A program made the position numbers and the translations under genes. Below are positions 16,618-25,798 of a stretch of DNA of 46,638 nt, one piece after another. Origin of the DNA: Chitinophagales bacterium (GTDB taxonomy: Bacteria > Bacteroidota > Bacteroidia > Chitinophagales > CAIODY01); assembly GCA_947452995.1 (NCBI GenBank), contig CANGEV010000019.1, positions 1-46,638 of the forward strand, read 5' to 3'. Under the pieces are notes generated by a model. The model was not told where the DNA came from, searched no databases, and worked only from the letters and a program-made list of their open reading frames with translations. Positions within the stretch are counted from its first letter, which is position 1. Every line of letters starts with the position of its first letter.

Positions 16618-17568
16618 TTATTTACTGATTGCTAACATCCGTTCAATGGAAGCAGAAGCCGCAACCCTCAAAGCCTCATCTAGAATGATTTCCGGACTTT
16701 CATCCCGCAAGCAAAGATAGATCTTCTCTAAAGTATTCAATTTCATATGCGGACAATCATTACACGCGCAGTTCGCATTCGGTGGCGCAGGAATAAACTC
16801 CTTATCCGGAGCAGCTTTCCGCATTTGATGCAAAATGCCCGACTCTGTAACTACTATAAACTGCTTCTTTTCCGACTGCAACGCGTAATTCAAAATAGCC
16901 GTTGTACTGCCTATAAAATCTGCATGGTCTAAAATAGCCGCCTCACACTCTGGATGGGCCAATACCTCCGCAGCTAGATGACGCTCCTTCAAACGCAATA
17001 ATTTCTCTAATGAAAAAATTTCATGTACCATACAGGCCCCATCCCATAACACCATATCCCTGCCTGTCTTCTTCTTCAAATAAGCCCCCAGATTACGATC
17101 CGGAGCGAAAATAATTTTCTTATCCTTCGGAATGCTTTCAATGATTTTCTCCGCATTGCTAGAGGTGCATACAATATCCGTTAATGCCTTAATCGCTGCA
17201 CTGCAATTAATATAACTCACCACTACATGATCCGGATGCTTATCCTTAAAAGCTTTGAATGCCTCCGGCGGACAGCTATCCGCCAACGAACACCCTGCTG
17301 CCATATCGGGTAAAATCACTTTTTTAGTAGGTGAAATAATCTTGGCCGTTTCTGCCATAAAATGCACACCCGCAAATAAAATGATAGAAGCATTCGTCTT
17401 GGCCGCCTCTTGTGACAACTGTAAGGAATCGCCTATAAAGTCTGCGATATCCTGAATATCAGCATCCTGATAATAATGCGCTAGGATAACAGCGTTCTTC
17501 TCCTTTTTTAATCGAGCTATCTCTTCAAATAAATCTAATCGTGGATCAATCTCAAGTCCTGTTGACAT
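16618..17568 (-). CDS. nadA: Quinolinate synthase NadA
   Basis: 316 residues, normal length for the shorter NadA type. It condenses iminoaspartate with dihydroxyacetone phosphate to quinolinate in de novo NAD synthesis, using a [4Fe-4S] cluster. Signature segments are [52 protein letters not shown] and [14 protein letters not shown]. The expected cluster ligands are Cys93, Cys179 and Cys272. nadB and nadC are not in the window, so the gene stands alone here, separated from the two-component genes by a terminator. No NadR/NrtR-type site was recognised upstream. Confidence 0.96.
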   Translation of the reverse strand: MSTGLEIDPRLDLFEEIARLKKEKNAVILAHYYQDADIQDIADFIGDSLQLSQEAAKTNASIILFAGVHFMAETAKIISPTKKVILPDMAAGCSLADSCPPEAFKAFKDKHPDHVVVSYINCSAAIKALTDIVCTSSNAEKIIESIPKDKKIIFAPDRNLGAYLKKKTGRDMVLWDGACMVHEIFSLEKLLRLKERHLAAEVLAHPECEAAILDHADFIGSTTAILNYALQSEKKQFIVVTESGILHQMRKAAPDKEFIPAPPNANCACNDCPHMKLNTLEKIYLCLRDESPEIILDEALRVAASASIERMLAISK

Positions 17569-17707
17569 GTTCTATCAATTTTAGCAGTACAAAATAAAGC
17601 ATTAAGCACTACTTAAACCAATCCTTTGGCAAAAAGGTTCTCCGAAACAATGCTGACATTCGTCGTATATTTCAAAAAGTACGCATTCCGTTTTTTATCT
17701 TAGCAAG

Positions 17708-18682
17708 ATGAACTTGAAAGTTGGAATTATTGGTGTCGGCCATCTTGGCCGTATTCACCTTCAACAATGGCTACAAATTGAACGCGTTGACGTTATCGGT
17801 TTTTTCGACCCTTTTGATGAAAATGCCGAAAAGGCCATTGAAATGGGTGCTGCACGATTTAATTCATTAGAAGAATTAATCAATGCTGCAGACGCTATTG
17901 ATATCGTAAGTACTACCACTGCACATTATCAAATAGCTTGCTTAGCACTTCAACAAAAAAAACACGTCTTTATTGAAAAGCCTATCACCCATACCTTGCA
18001 AGAGGCACAACACTTATTGCAATTAATTCAAGAAGCTGGTGTGAAAGGACAGGTTGGTCATGTAGAACGTTTCAATCCCGGGTTTTTATCCATTAAAGAC
18101 TATGCGCTTAACCCGCTTTTTATCGAATGTCATCGCTTGGCTCAGTTTAACCCACGTGGTACAGATGTATCTGTTATCCTCGATCTCATGATTCATGATA
18201 TCGATATTATATTAAGTGTCGTTAAATCAAAAGTAGTGAACGTCGCTGCAAGCGGTGTCGCTGTAGTAAGCGAATCTTTAGACATTGCAAATGCACGCCT
18301 AGAATTCGAAAATGGTTGTGTGGCTAATATTACCGCTTCTAGAATGGCACTCAAGAAAATGCGTAAAATACGTTTCTTCCAAAAAGATGCTTATATCGGA
18401 GTAGACTTCCTAGAAAAGAAAAGTGAAATCTGCCGCCTAAGTGATACTGCTCAAGAAAATGATTGGGCGATTCCATTAGAGATTCCTAATCAAGCGACAC
18501 GCTATATTCACTTCGAAGCACCAAATGTAGTCGATTCAAATGCTATACGTACCGAATTGTCGATGTTCCGCGATGCTATCGAACAAGACATTCCTTGCTC
18601 CGTAAGTTTTGAAGATGGCTACAATGCACTTTTGGTCGCTTCTGAAATCTATGAGCAAATCATTCAAAAGCAAAAAAAATAA
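17708..18682 (+). CDS. Gfo/Idh/MocA-family oxidoreductase
   Basis: 324 residues. An N-terminal Rossmann fold opens with GIIGVGHLGRIHLQQW. The family's EKP triad is seen in FIEKPITHTLQEA, and a conserved VGHVERFNPGF segment precedes the C-terminal alpha/beta domain. Close relatives act on sugars or nucleotide sugars with NAD(P). It is the first gene of a plus-strand operon (gaps 52, 0 and 3 bp) with a lipoprotein, a sugar-phosphate transferase and an isoprenoid-synthase-like gene, so a role in preparing a sugar for a surface glycolipid or polysaccharide is plausible. The dehydrogenase substrate cannot be named. Confidence 0.88.
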   Translation: MNLKVGIIGVGHLGRIHLQQWLQIERVDVIGFFDPFDENAEKAIEMGAARFNSLEELINAADAIDIVSTTTAHYQIACLALQQKKHVFIEKPITHTLQEAQHLLQLIQEAGVKGQVGHVERFNPGFLSIKDYALNPLFIECHRLAQFNPRGTDVSVILDLMIHDIDIILSVVKSKVVNVAASGVAVVSESLDIANARLEFENGCVANITASRMALKKMRKIRFFQKDAYIGVDFLEKKSEICRLSDTAQENDWAIPLEIPNQATRYIHFEAPNVVDSNAIRTELSMFRDAIEQDIPCSVSFEDGYNALLVASEIYEQIIQKQKK

Positions 18683-18734
18683 TCCCATTCGCACAATAAT
18701 ATGCGCTACTGGCGCGTTTATTATAAATCAAGGT

Positions 18735-19592
18735 ATGAGAAAACGTTTTTCGCCACTATTCTTAATCGCAGTATTTTTCTGCATCACCATCTGGGCTTGC
18801 GTAAAACCCTCTGCCAAACCTGTATACATCCATATTGATAAATTTAGCTTCTCTTGCGATCCCTCTACCGAAGGAACTGCTACTGCTAAAGTAACAGACG
18901 CTTGGATTTATATTAATGAACAAGCCGTTGGTGTTTATCAACTCCCGTGCACCATTCCTGTCATAGCAGACGGTAAAACACAAATCTTGATTAGCCCAGG
19001 TATCATGCGCAACGGTATTCCTGACAAACGCGCGGCTTACGATAATTACTCCTCCTTTATTGATACCCTAACACTTATTCCGCTAGATACTATCACCCTC
19101 CATCCTTCTGCACATTATATCAGCGGACTGAAATTTAACTGGATGGAAGATTTTGAAAAAGGCTGCTCACTATCCAATTATGGCGGTGATACTGGTATCG
19201 TGCGTGTCAATTCAGCTGATACGTCAAATGTGATTTCTGGTACCACCTCCGGTGTTGTGAAGTTGACTGACGCAAATCCAAAGATGATAATCAAAACCAA
19301 TACAGCACTCATTGTTCCAACCGATGGTACTCCGCTTTATATGGAAATGGATTATAAAAATGATATTCCGCTTACCATCAGTTTTGTAGCGGATGTCAAT
19401 GGGGTTGCCGTTTCTCATGATTATGTTACCCTGAACACAAAAAAATATTGGAACAAAATTTATATCGACTTCACTGAGCCCTTCGCATCCTTAAGAGCTA
19501 GCAATTATCAAATAATTTTCAAGGCTACTAAAAGTGTGGACGGCAGTGTCGCATACATTCGTTTAGATAATATCAAGTTTATAACTCGCTAA
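18735..19592 (+). CDS. Hypothetical lipoprotein in glycosylation operon
   Basis: 285 residues from the ATG at 18735. A longer reading from 18609 overlaps the oxidoreductase gene and lacks a signal peptide, so it was rejected. MRKRFSPLFLIAVFFCITIWAC is a lipoprotein signal peptide with Cys22 as the probable lipid site. The rest looks beta-rich and exported. Segments such as AWIYINEQAVGVYQLPCTIPVIADGKTQILISPGIM are like a carboxypeptidase-regulatory fold, and the C-terminal half (LYMEMDYKNDIPLTISF, YIRLDNIKF) resembles a jelly-roll carbohydrate-binding fold. No family is certain. The stop codon TAA is directly followed by the GTG start of the next gene, so the two are translationally coupled. 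Confidence 0.75.
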   Translation: MRKRFSPLFLIAVFFCITIWACVKPSAKPVYIHIDKFSFSCDPSTEGTATAKVTDAWIYINEQAVGVYQLPCTIPVIADGKTQILISPGIMRNGIPDKRAAYDNYSSFIDTLTLIPLDTITLHPSAHYISGLKFNWMEDFEKGCSLSNYGGDTGIVRVNSADTSNVISGTTSGVVKLTDANPKMIIKTNTALIVPTDGTPLYMEMDYKNDIPLTISFVADVNGVAVSHDYVTLNTKKYWNKIYIDFTEPFASLRASNYQIIFKATKSVDGSVAYIRLDNIKFITR

Positions 19593-21008
19593 GTGAAGTC
19601 GCGTTTACCAAAATATAGTTATCTACTCTCTGATTGGCTTACAGCTATTCTGGCCTGGACAAGCTTTTTCTTTTTTAGAAAAATTAGTATCGAAGGTTAT
19701 GATTATACACAAGCCTTTCAAAGTTTGAAGGACCCACAACTAGCTTGGGGCCTAGTATTCATTCCTGCCGCATGGTGCGCAGTATATGCCTTGCTTGGCT
19801 CATACGAAGATATTTACCGCAAGTCGAGATTGAATGAATTTTTTAAAACCATTTCTATCACAGCAATAGGTTCAATTGTTCTTTTCTTTTCTGTAATACT
19901 TGATGACAAAGTGCCAAGCGCTCAATCCTATTTAAAAGCTTTCTTTTTGCTTTTTACATGCTCTTTCCTATGTGTCTTTTTGGGGCGCTATTTTCTTTTA
20001 GTAATAACAAAAAAACAATTGGTTAATCGGCAGGTTGGTTTTAACACGATTATTCTTGGCGGAGATCAACGAGCAATTGATATTTATAAAGAAATAAACG
20101 ATCGTGAAAAATCCCTCGGCTATAGCTTCTGTGGATTTATCTATACAGAAGAAAATGGAACAAATGGCCTAAGCAAATACCTTCCTAATCTCGGTCATTT
20201 AAAACAAATAAAAACTATCATTCAAGAACATCAAATTGAAGAGGTAATCATAGCTGTGGAAACACGCGACCACGACAAACTCAATTTATTAATAAACTCC
20301 CTCGCTGATCAAAAAGTAAATATTCATATTATCCCCGACTTCTACGATATCTTAAGCGGAAGCGTTAAGATGAACCACGTGCTTGGCGCTATACTAATAG
20401 GTGTTAATCCAGAATTAATGCCACTTTGGCAAAAGAAAATAAAACGCGTTTTTGACATTAGCATCGCTAGCTTAGCACTTATCGCAATTTCCCCTCTATT
20501 ACTTTTTACTGCATTGCGCGTGCGTTTCTCCTCTAAAGGTCCGATCATCTACTCGCAAGAAAGAGTTGGTAAAAATGGTAAACATTTTAGAATCTATAAA
20601 TTTAGATCTATGTTTATCGATGCGGAAAAAAACGGGCCCGCCCTTTCCTCCGAAAATGATCCACGTATAACAAGCTGGGGAAAGATTATGCGCAAATGGC
20701 GACTCGATGAATTACCACAATTTTATAACATCATAATAGGTGATATGAGCCTTGTGGGTCCTCGCCCCGAACGCCAGCATTTCATCGAACAAATCGTGAA
20801 AATAAATCCAGCTTATATTCACTTACAAAAAGTTCAACCCGGACTTACCTCTTGGGGGATGGTGAAATTCGGCTACGCAAGCAATGTAGATCAAATGGTG
20901 GAACGAATGAAGTATGATATTCTTTATATCGAAAATATGTCGCTGGCTCTAGATTTTAAAATTATTATCTACACCTTCTTGATTATTTTTCAAGGTAAAG
21001 GAAAATAA
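19593..21008 (+). CDS. Polyprenyl-phosphate sugar phosphotransferase (WcaJ-like)
   Basis: 471 residues from a GTG start that directly abuts the preceding stop codon (TAAGTG); no internal ATG would keep the N-terminal membrane helices. About five membrane segments in the first 130 residues lead into a CoA-binding-like Rossmann domain (NTIILGGDQRAIDIYKEI) and a C-terminal bacterial sugar transferase domain. The latter has KRVFDISIASLALI, KFRSMFIDAE, WRLDELPQFYNIIIGDMSLVGPRPE and LTSWGMVKFGYA. It transfers a sugar-1-phosphate from a nucleotide sugar onto undecaprenyl phosphate, the first step of exopolysaccharide or glycan synthesis at the inner membrane. Glycosyltransferases and flippases are not nearby, so the product is unknown. 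Confidence 0.93.
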   Translation: MKSRLPKYSYLLSDWLTAILAWTSFFFFRKISIEGYDYTQAFQSLKDPQLAWGLVFIPAAWCAVYALLGSYEDIYRKSRLNEFFKTISITAIGSIVLFFSVILDDKVPSAQSYLKAFFLLFTCSFLCVFLGRYFLLVITKKQLVNRQVGFNTIILGGDQRAIDIYKEINDREKSLGYSFCGFIYTEENGTNGLSKYLPNLGHLKQIKTIIQEHQIEEVIIAVETRDHDKLNLLINSLADQKVNIHIIPDFYDILSGSVKMNHVLGAILIGVNPELMPLWQKKIKRVFDISIASLALIAISPLLLFTALRVRFSSKGPIIYSQERVGKNGKHFRIYKFRSMFIDAEKNGPALSSENDPRITSWGKIMRKWRLDELPQFYNIIIGDMSLVGPRPERQHFIEQIVKINPAYIHLQKVQPGLTSWGMVKFGYASNVDQMVERMKYDILYIENMSLALDFKIIIYTFLIIFQGKGK

Positions 21009-21011
21009 TTC

Positions 21012-21998
21012 ATGCGAAAATCTATACTTGATTATGGTCGCTTTTTCGGACAGCTATTGCCATTGTCAGCACCATTAGTCCGACAATTTTTTTTCTATCA
21101 TTGTAATGTAAAACCTTTAATAAAAAGTTGGAAGAGTCGCTTTCCTGATATAGCCACGAATAAAGAAATAAAAAGACTTCTTTTCTTTGGTGTTTTTATC
21201 CCGGTAATGCAAGGCAATGGATTCGCTCTATTGAGAAAAGAAAAAATGAATAGAAAAGAACGTCTTACGATGACACTTTTCGCAACCGCAACACCCCTAT
21301 TCGACGACTTCTTTGATGAGAACTTTAGTACCCATGAAGAACTAGAAGAGTTTTTTCGACTGCGTGAAAATTATCTACCTAAACATCCGAAGTCGATTCT
21401 TCTTTTTGAATTACTACTTACAATAAAACCTCTTCTATCTCACCCTGAAGAATTTATTCATCTCGCTTACCAAGTTTATACAGCACAACAACACGCTAAA
21501 AAAATTCAAAGCGATATTAATAGTGATGTCAATGCAATTTTCATCGCCTCCATGGATAAATGTGAAAAATCCTGCTTACTTTTTGGTGAAATTTTAAATC
21601 TCCTTGAAATTGCGCAAGCAAAGCTTATCATTCTTCAATGTGGCTTACTCATTCAATTCACAGACGATATTTTCGACATGTGGATGGATGAGCAATCAGG
21701 GATTCATACAGTGGCCACTAAGGCAACTTCGATTGCTGCATTGGAACAACATTATTTATTAGAATGGGATAAGTTAAAACAGCTCTGTCAGAGCCTTCCA
21801 GAGAAAAAAAGAAAACGCTTTTTAGATTTTCAATGGTTCTTTTTCTCTCGTACTTTGGTTGCTTTACATCAGTTGAAATCTACTTGTAATCCTTTAAACT
21901 TCGATATTAAAAATTACAACCGTACAGAACTAGTTTGTGATATGGCTAAATGGTCTAACTTCAAACGCTGGGTAAACGCCTTTAGTTTATTAAAATAG
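21012..21998 (+). CDS. Class I isoprenoid-synthase-like protein with two DDxxD motifs
   Basis: 328 residues, all-helical in appearance, no signal peptide. Two aspartate-rich motifs sit 120 residues apart: DDFFDE at 98-103 and TDDIFDMWMD at 217-226. The second, in the context GLLIQFTDDIFDMWMDE, closely resembles the second aspartate-rich region of trans-prenyl diphosphate synthases (FQIxDDxxDxxGD). The prenyltransferase RRG after the first motif and the GK after the second are missing, so chain elongation as such is doubtful; a cyclase, squalene-synthase-like or sugar/lipid-carrier role is possible. Both motifs would bind magnesium-diphosphate. It begins 3 bp after the polyprenyl-phosphate sugar transferase gene, and the terminator stem contains its stop codon. 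Confidence 0.7.
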   Translation: MRKSILDYGRFFGQLLPLSAPLVRQFFFYHCNVKPLIKSWKSRFPDIATNKEIKRLLFFGVFIPVMQGNGFALLRKEKMNRKERLTMTLFATATPLFDDFFDENFSTHEELEEFFRLRENYLPKHPKSILLFELLLTIKPLLSHPEEFIHLAYQVYTAQQHAKKIQSDINSDVNAIFIASMDKCEKSCLLFGEILNLLEIAQAKLIILQCGLLIQFTDDIFDMWMDEQSGIHTVATKATSIAALEQHYLLEWDKLKQLCQSLPEKKRKRFLDFQWFFFSRTLVALHQLKSTCNPLNFDIKNYNRTELVCDMAKWSNFKRWVNAFSLLK

Positions 21999-22030
21999 AA
22001 AAACCTCCTTTTTGTCAGGAGGCTTTTCTA
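21996..22030. terminator. Bidirectional intrinsic terminator
   Basis: TAGAAAAACCTCCT and AGGAGGCTTTTCTA pair with a 7-nt loop (21996-22009 and 22017-22030, one A/C mismatch). The stop codon of the isoprenoid-synthase-like gene is inside the left arm. It serves the convergent genes at 21012 and 22049. Confidence 0.85.
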
Positions 22031-22048
22031 CTATAATTGTTTTAGCTA

Positions 22049-25000
22049 CTATTGCTTTATTACGCGTTTAATATCCACTCCCTCTTTTCCTTCAATCATC
22101 AATAAATATGTTCCAGCAGATAAATCTGTTGTGTTCACCACCAATTCCCGGCTACCACTTGACATATTTTCTTCTCCTAAATCTTTCACCGCTTTACCAT
22201 TCATATCAAACAATCGGATATGCAACTTATCTGACTTCATCAATGAAAATTGAATGCGCAATTCTTGCTCAAATGGGTTTGGAAACACCTTCAGATTGAT
22301 GTCCTTTGCAAACACGCTGATACCTGTTGCATCATATACAAATACCGTTACTTGATCATTATCTACACAGCCATTTGCATCTGTTCCTGTCAACACATAA
22401 GTACTTGTCACCGTTGGACTAGCAGTAGTTGTTGCAGTGGTAGTGCTAGTCAAAGCTGTAGATGGTGTCCATAGATAAGTTAAAGCACCCGAACCATTTA
22501 AGGTCGTAGAGTTTCCAAGAGAAATAATCACATCTGATCCTGCAGATACTTGCGGTAATGGTAACATATTAACCTGGACAGAATCTTTATCAAAACAACC
22601 ATTCGCATCCGTTACTGTCAATGTATACATTTCTGATGTCATTACATTCACTGTAGGGTTAGCAATGTTTGCAGAACTTAATCCTGTTATCGGTGCCCAT
22701 GAATAGGTATATCCTGATACAGGTGCAGTACCTATTGATCCTGCCATACCGTAACAATACGAAACATTCGAACCGGCATTTGCATTTGGTTTAGGATTTA
22801 CTGTAACAACTACAGTATCCTTCTTTGTACATCCCATTGCATCTACCGCAGTAACAACATAAGTAGTAGTAGCTGTTGGAGTAGCTAGAGGATTACTAGA
22901 GGATGCAGAATTTAATCCTGTTGCAGGCACCCAGGTGAATGTATATGGCGCAGATGCTCCAAACATAGTAGGTGTTCCTCCTAATTCAGCAGAATAACCA
23001 GCACATACCGTAGCATTAACACCAGCACTCACACCAAATGTTGTAGAACCACCAGGGCCTGTTACCGTTGCAGAGGAAGATCCTGTACAACCATTGCCGT
23101 CTGTTACCGTTACGGCATAGGTTCCATTACATACACTCTTTGCTGTGTCTAAGAAAATACTTAAAAACGGACTACTACTAAATACATAATTTCCAGAACC
23201 ACCAACAGGATTCATAACGACCATACCATTACATAATCCGCAACTTGTATTCACAATACTTAATGTTAATGATATCGGTGCCGGATTTATAAAACTTGCT
23301 GTGTCTTGAATAGTACATCCTAAGAAATCTGTAATGTTTACATAGTATGTATTTGGCGTAGCATTTGTTATACCTGTATTAGTACCAATTGGCGTAGTTG
23401 ACCATTGATAAGTATAAGGTGCTGTACCTCCTGATACACTTACACTGGCAGTTCCATTATTCGCATTGTTACATGTAATAGGTGAAGTATTCATAAAACT
23501 ACTCATAACCCCATCCACTTTTACAATAACATTATCACTCGCAAAACAACCGTGTGAATCCGTAACAGTAATTGTATATGTAGTAGCACTACTAGGATTC
23601 GCAGTTGGATTCGCGGTGCTTGCTGAACTTAAACCAATACTTGGTGTCCATGAATAAGTAGTATAAATTCCAGATCCTCCGCTCGCGGTAGGCGCTCCCC
23701 CTATATTAGCAATATTAGATCCGCAAACCGTTGTGTTAGCACCAGCATTCACAATCGGATTTGTATACGGATACACAACAACCGTATCGAAAGAAGCACA
23801 ACCCCCTTGATTCGTCGTTTGTAAAATATAAGATGTAATATTTAATGGCGTCGCAACAGGATTCGCGGTATTAATAACATTCAATCCAACACTTGGTGTC
23901 CAATTATAATACAAACCACCTGTACCTTGCAAAGTCACCGATCCGCCACTGCAATAAGATGTGTCATTACCGGCATTAGCTACTGTCATCGGATATACTG
24001 TGATAATTACAGCGCTATCTGAAAAACTAGAACAATTTCCATGCTCAATTGAATCTACAAAGCCTACATGTAATGTGTCCGTTACCATCAAACCTGTTAC
24101 AGCAAAAGTTAAAGTTCCTCCATTACCCCAAACAGGATTTCCAGAAACATTTTGATAGTGCGAATTAGCAACAAAGTAGGCGTAATTCATGCTCGTATTA
24201 TTTATTTGAACAGTGCTATTTCCACCGCCACATAATACAGTCGGGCCTGCTGTAATACTTGCTGTATCAACAGCATCAAATATTAATACATCATCAATTC
24301 CTAAATCATAAAATGCAGGCACTGCTACAAATTTTAATGAGATATTGGGCTGACGAGCATATTGACCTAAACATACTTGGAATTGTTTCCATCCTCCTGG
24401 ATAGGAACTATAATTTGAATTATATAGATCCAATGAATCTAACTGAGTATAACTGATACCTCCATTATTAGAACCATAAACCAACACATAGTTACTACCA
24501 AATGGCGTGTATTGGTTAAAATAGAATTTCATAGCCGGATTTTTCAAAGTAGTAAAATCCAAACACGGACTAATCAAATCACCAGAAGCTCCATTAACAG
24601 CACCTGCTAATTGTGTACCACCATGAGCTGGTAAGTTTGGAAAACCTAAATTGTTTACAACACTCCACGCTCCATTAGATACTATCCATGGTGGAGTTGC
24701 TGATTCGAAATCTTCTAACCATGGAAAAGAGGATATGGTTGGATAATGAATAACTATCGCATGTGCAGTATCATCTTGTGGTAAAGTATCACCAAATGTT
24801 GTAGCCCAGAACGTAACATAATTATTACCTATAGTACTAAAATCTGCTGGCGCTGGTATACTCACAGTATATCCTGTTAATGGCGGAATGGTTGCATTTA
24901 TAGTAGAAGATCCTGTAGAAAAACCATTATTGATATCAAAGTTTACATTAAACTGAAATATGGTATCTGTTCCCGCATTAAATACGTTTGCTACGATTGT

Positions 25001-25594
25001 TTCCGCTGTTCCTAAATTACAACTGTTTAATGGCGACACTAAGTTGAACATTGCGATATCGTATGGCGTCGCTGCAGGAATAAAAATACCGTAATCTTCT
25101 GTTTCACCGAATCCGTACGTTGCACATGGATCGAATGTTGTTGTATTATAGATTTCACGAACACGCATGACAGAATTACCCGGCACTGCTGTCAAAGGAA
25201 CTGTAAATACAATAGTGCTAGTTTGTGACCCAGTCATATTTTGAATTATTCCTAATAACTCCGCTGGGTCAAATAAAAAATTATGATTATAATCAATCCA
25301 TGCTGCCATATTATTGGAAGCACTCGGCCATGTTCCACATTGAAGTGTTAAGGTATATGTTACACCCGGTACCAATAGGGTTGACATATTTGTATAATTA
25401 TTATAATAGGGTATACCTGAAGCCGGACCACTATTTGTATTATTGATTGTTCCTAATTGCACACTATTGATATAGTCACCTGAAGAACTATTACATGTTG
25501 GTGGAATATTACCAGGACAATAATAATTTTGAGCATTCACTGTATTGATGGTGAACACAAAAATTGCTAAAAAAAAGAGGAGCCCTTTTTTCAT
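22049..25594 (-). CDS. Giant T9SS protein with GEVED and SprB-like repeats
   Basis: 1181 residues. Signal peptide (MKKGLLFFLAIFVFTINTVNAQ). A GEVED domain (about 75-170: AAWIDYNHNFLFDP, TYGFGETEDYGIF) comes first. A likely jelly-roll region (about 280-440) follows, with FPWLEDFESATPPW and SLKFVAVPAFYDLGIDDV. Then come at least five immunoglobulin-like repeats, each of the form NAG..T.YC.G..V.L.G... Y.WTP..GL....NP.A.P..T.TY.L.VTD..GC...D.V. A SprB-type repeat (PITCNNANNGTASVSVSGG) is among them. A T9SS type A domain closes it (LKVFPNPFEQELRI). Large proteins of this kind act in adhesion, gliding or biofilm. No enzymatic domain is seen. Confidence 0.88.
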   Translation of the reverse strand: MKKGLLFFLAIFVFTINTVNAQNYYCPGNIPPTCNSSSGDYINSVQLGTINNTNSGPASGIPYYNNYTNMSTLLVPGVTYTLTLQCGTWPSASNNMAAWIDYNHNFLFDPAELLGIIQNMTGSQTSTIVFTVPLTAVPGNSVMRVREIYNTTTFDPCATYGFGETEDYGIFIPAATPYDIAMFNLVSPLNSCNLGTAETIVANVFNAGTDTIFQFNVNFDINNGFSTGSSTINATIPPLTGYTVSIPAPADFSTIGNNYVTFWATTFGDTLPQDDTAHAIVIHYPTISSFPWLEDFESATPPWIVSNGAWSVVNNLGFPNLPAHGGTQLAGAVNGASGDLISPCLDFTTLKNPAMKFYFNQYTPFGSNYVLVYGSNNGGISYTQLDSLDLYNSNYSSYPGGWKQFQVCLGQYARQPNISLKFVAVPAFYDLGIDDVLIFDAVDTASITAGPTVLCGGGNSTVQINNTSMNYAYFVANSHYQNVSGNPVWGNGGTLTFAVTGLMVTDTLHVGFVDSIEHGNCSSFSDSAVIITVYPMTVANAGNDTSYCSGGSVTLQGTGGLYYNWTPSVGLNVINTANPVATPLNITSYILQTTNQGGCASFDTVVVYPYTNPIVNAGANTTVCGSNIANIGGAPTASGGSGIYTTYSWTPSIGLSSASTANPTANPSSATTYTITVTDSHGCFASDNVIVKVDGVMSSFMNTSPITCNNANNGTASVSVSGGTAPYTYQWSTTPIGTNTGITNATPNTYYVNITDFLGCTIQDTASFINPAPISLTLSIVNTSCGLCNGMVVMNPVGGSGNYVFSSSPFLSIFLDTAKSVCNGTYAVTVTDGNGCTGSSSATVTGPGGSTTFGVSAGVNATVCAGYSAELGGTPTMFGASAPYTFTWVPATGLNSASSSNPLATPTATTTYVVTAVDAMGCTKKDTVVVTVNPKPNANAGSNVSYCYGMAGSIGTAPVSGYTYSWAPITGLSSANIANPTVNVMTSEMYTLTVTDANGCFDKDSVQVNMLPLPQVSAGSDVIISLGNSTTLNGSGALTYLWTPSTALTSTTTATTTASPTVTSTYVLTGTDANGCVDNDQVTVFVYDATGISVFAKDINLKVFPNPFEQELRIQFSLMKSDKLHIRLFDMNGKAVKDLGEENMSSGSRELVVNTTDLSAGTYLLMIEGKEGVDIKRVIKQ

Positions 25595-25688
25595 AGTTTA
25601 AATAAGGTTTTGTAAATTCATCTTGTATTGCTAATTTAGCAAATACACTATTTTTCAAAAATAATAAAAGCCGTCGCAAATACCAAGT

Positions 25689-25718
25689 TTTTCCACATTA
25701 TCTGAGTAATTATACACA
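25689..25718 (+). other. Two consensus DnaA boxes upstream of the ECF sigma gene
   Basis: TTTTCCACA (25689-25697) and TTATACACA (25710-25718) both fit the E. coli-type consensus TTWTNCACA with no mismatch and share an orientation, 12 bp apart. They lie in the 204-bp gap between two divergent genes, 1.5 kb left of the proposed origin. They may be part of an extended origin region or may regulate the sigma gene. Confidence 0.4.
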
Positions 25719-25732
25719 ACTCAGTTTTTTTT
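25702..25732 (+). terminator. Terminator-like hairpin with T8 in the 5' region of the sigma gene
   Basis: CTGAGT (25702-25707) pairs with ACTCAG (25719-25724) and T8 follows. No plus-strand gene precedes it, because the neighbour to the left is on the minus strand. It could therefore end a short RNA or act as an attenuator for the sigma factor gene. Its loop contains one of the DnaA boxes. Confidence 0.45.
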
Positions 25733-25798
25733 ATCTAAACGGCTCTCTATCGATTCTTCGATACACTTAGTTTTTTTATTAACCTCAAAACAATTAGT

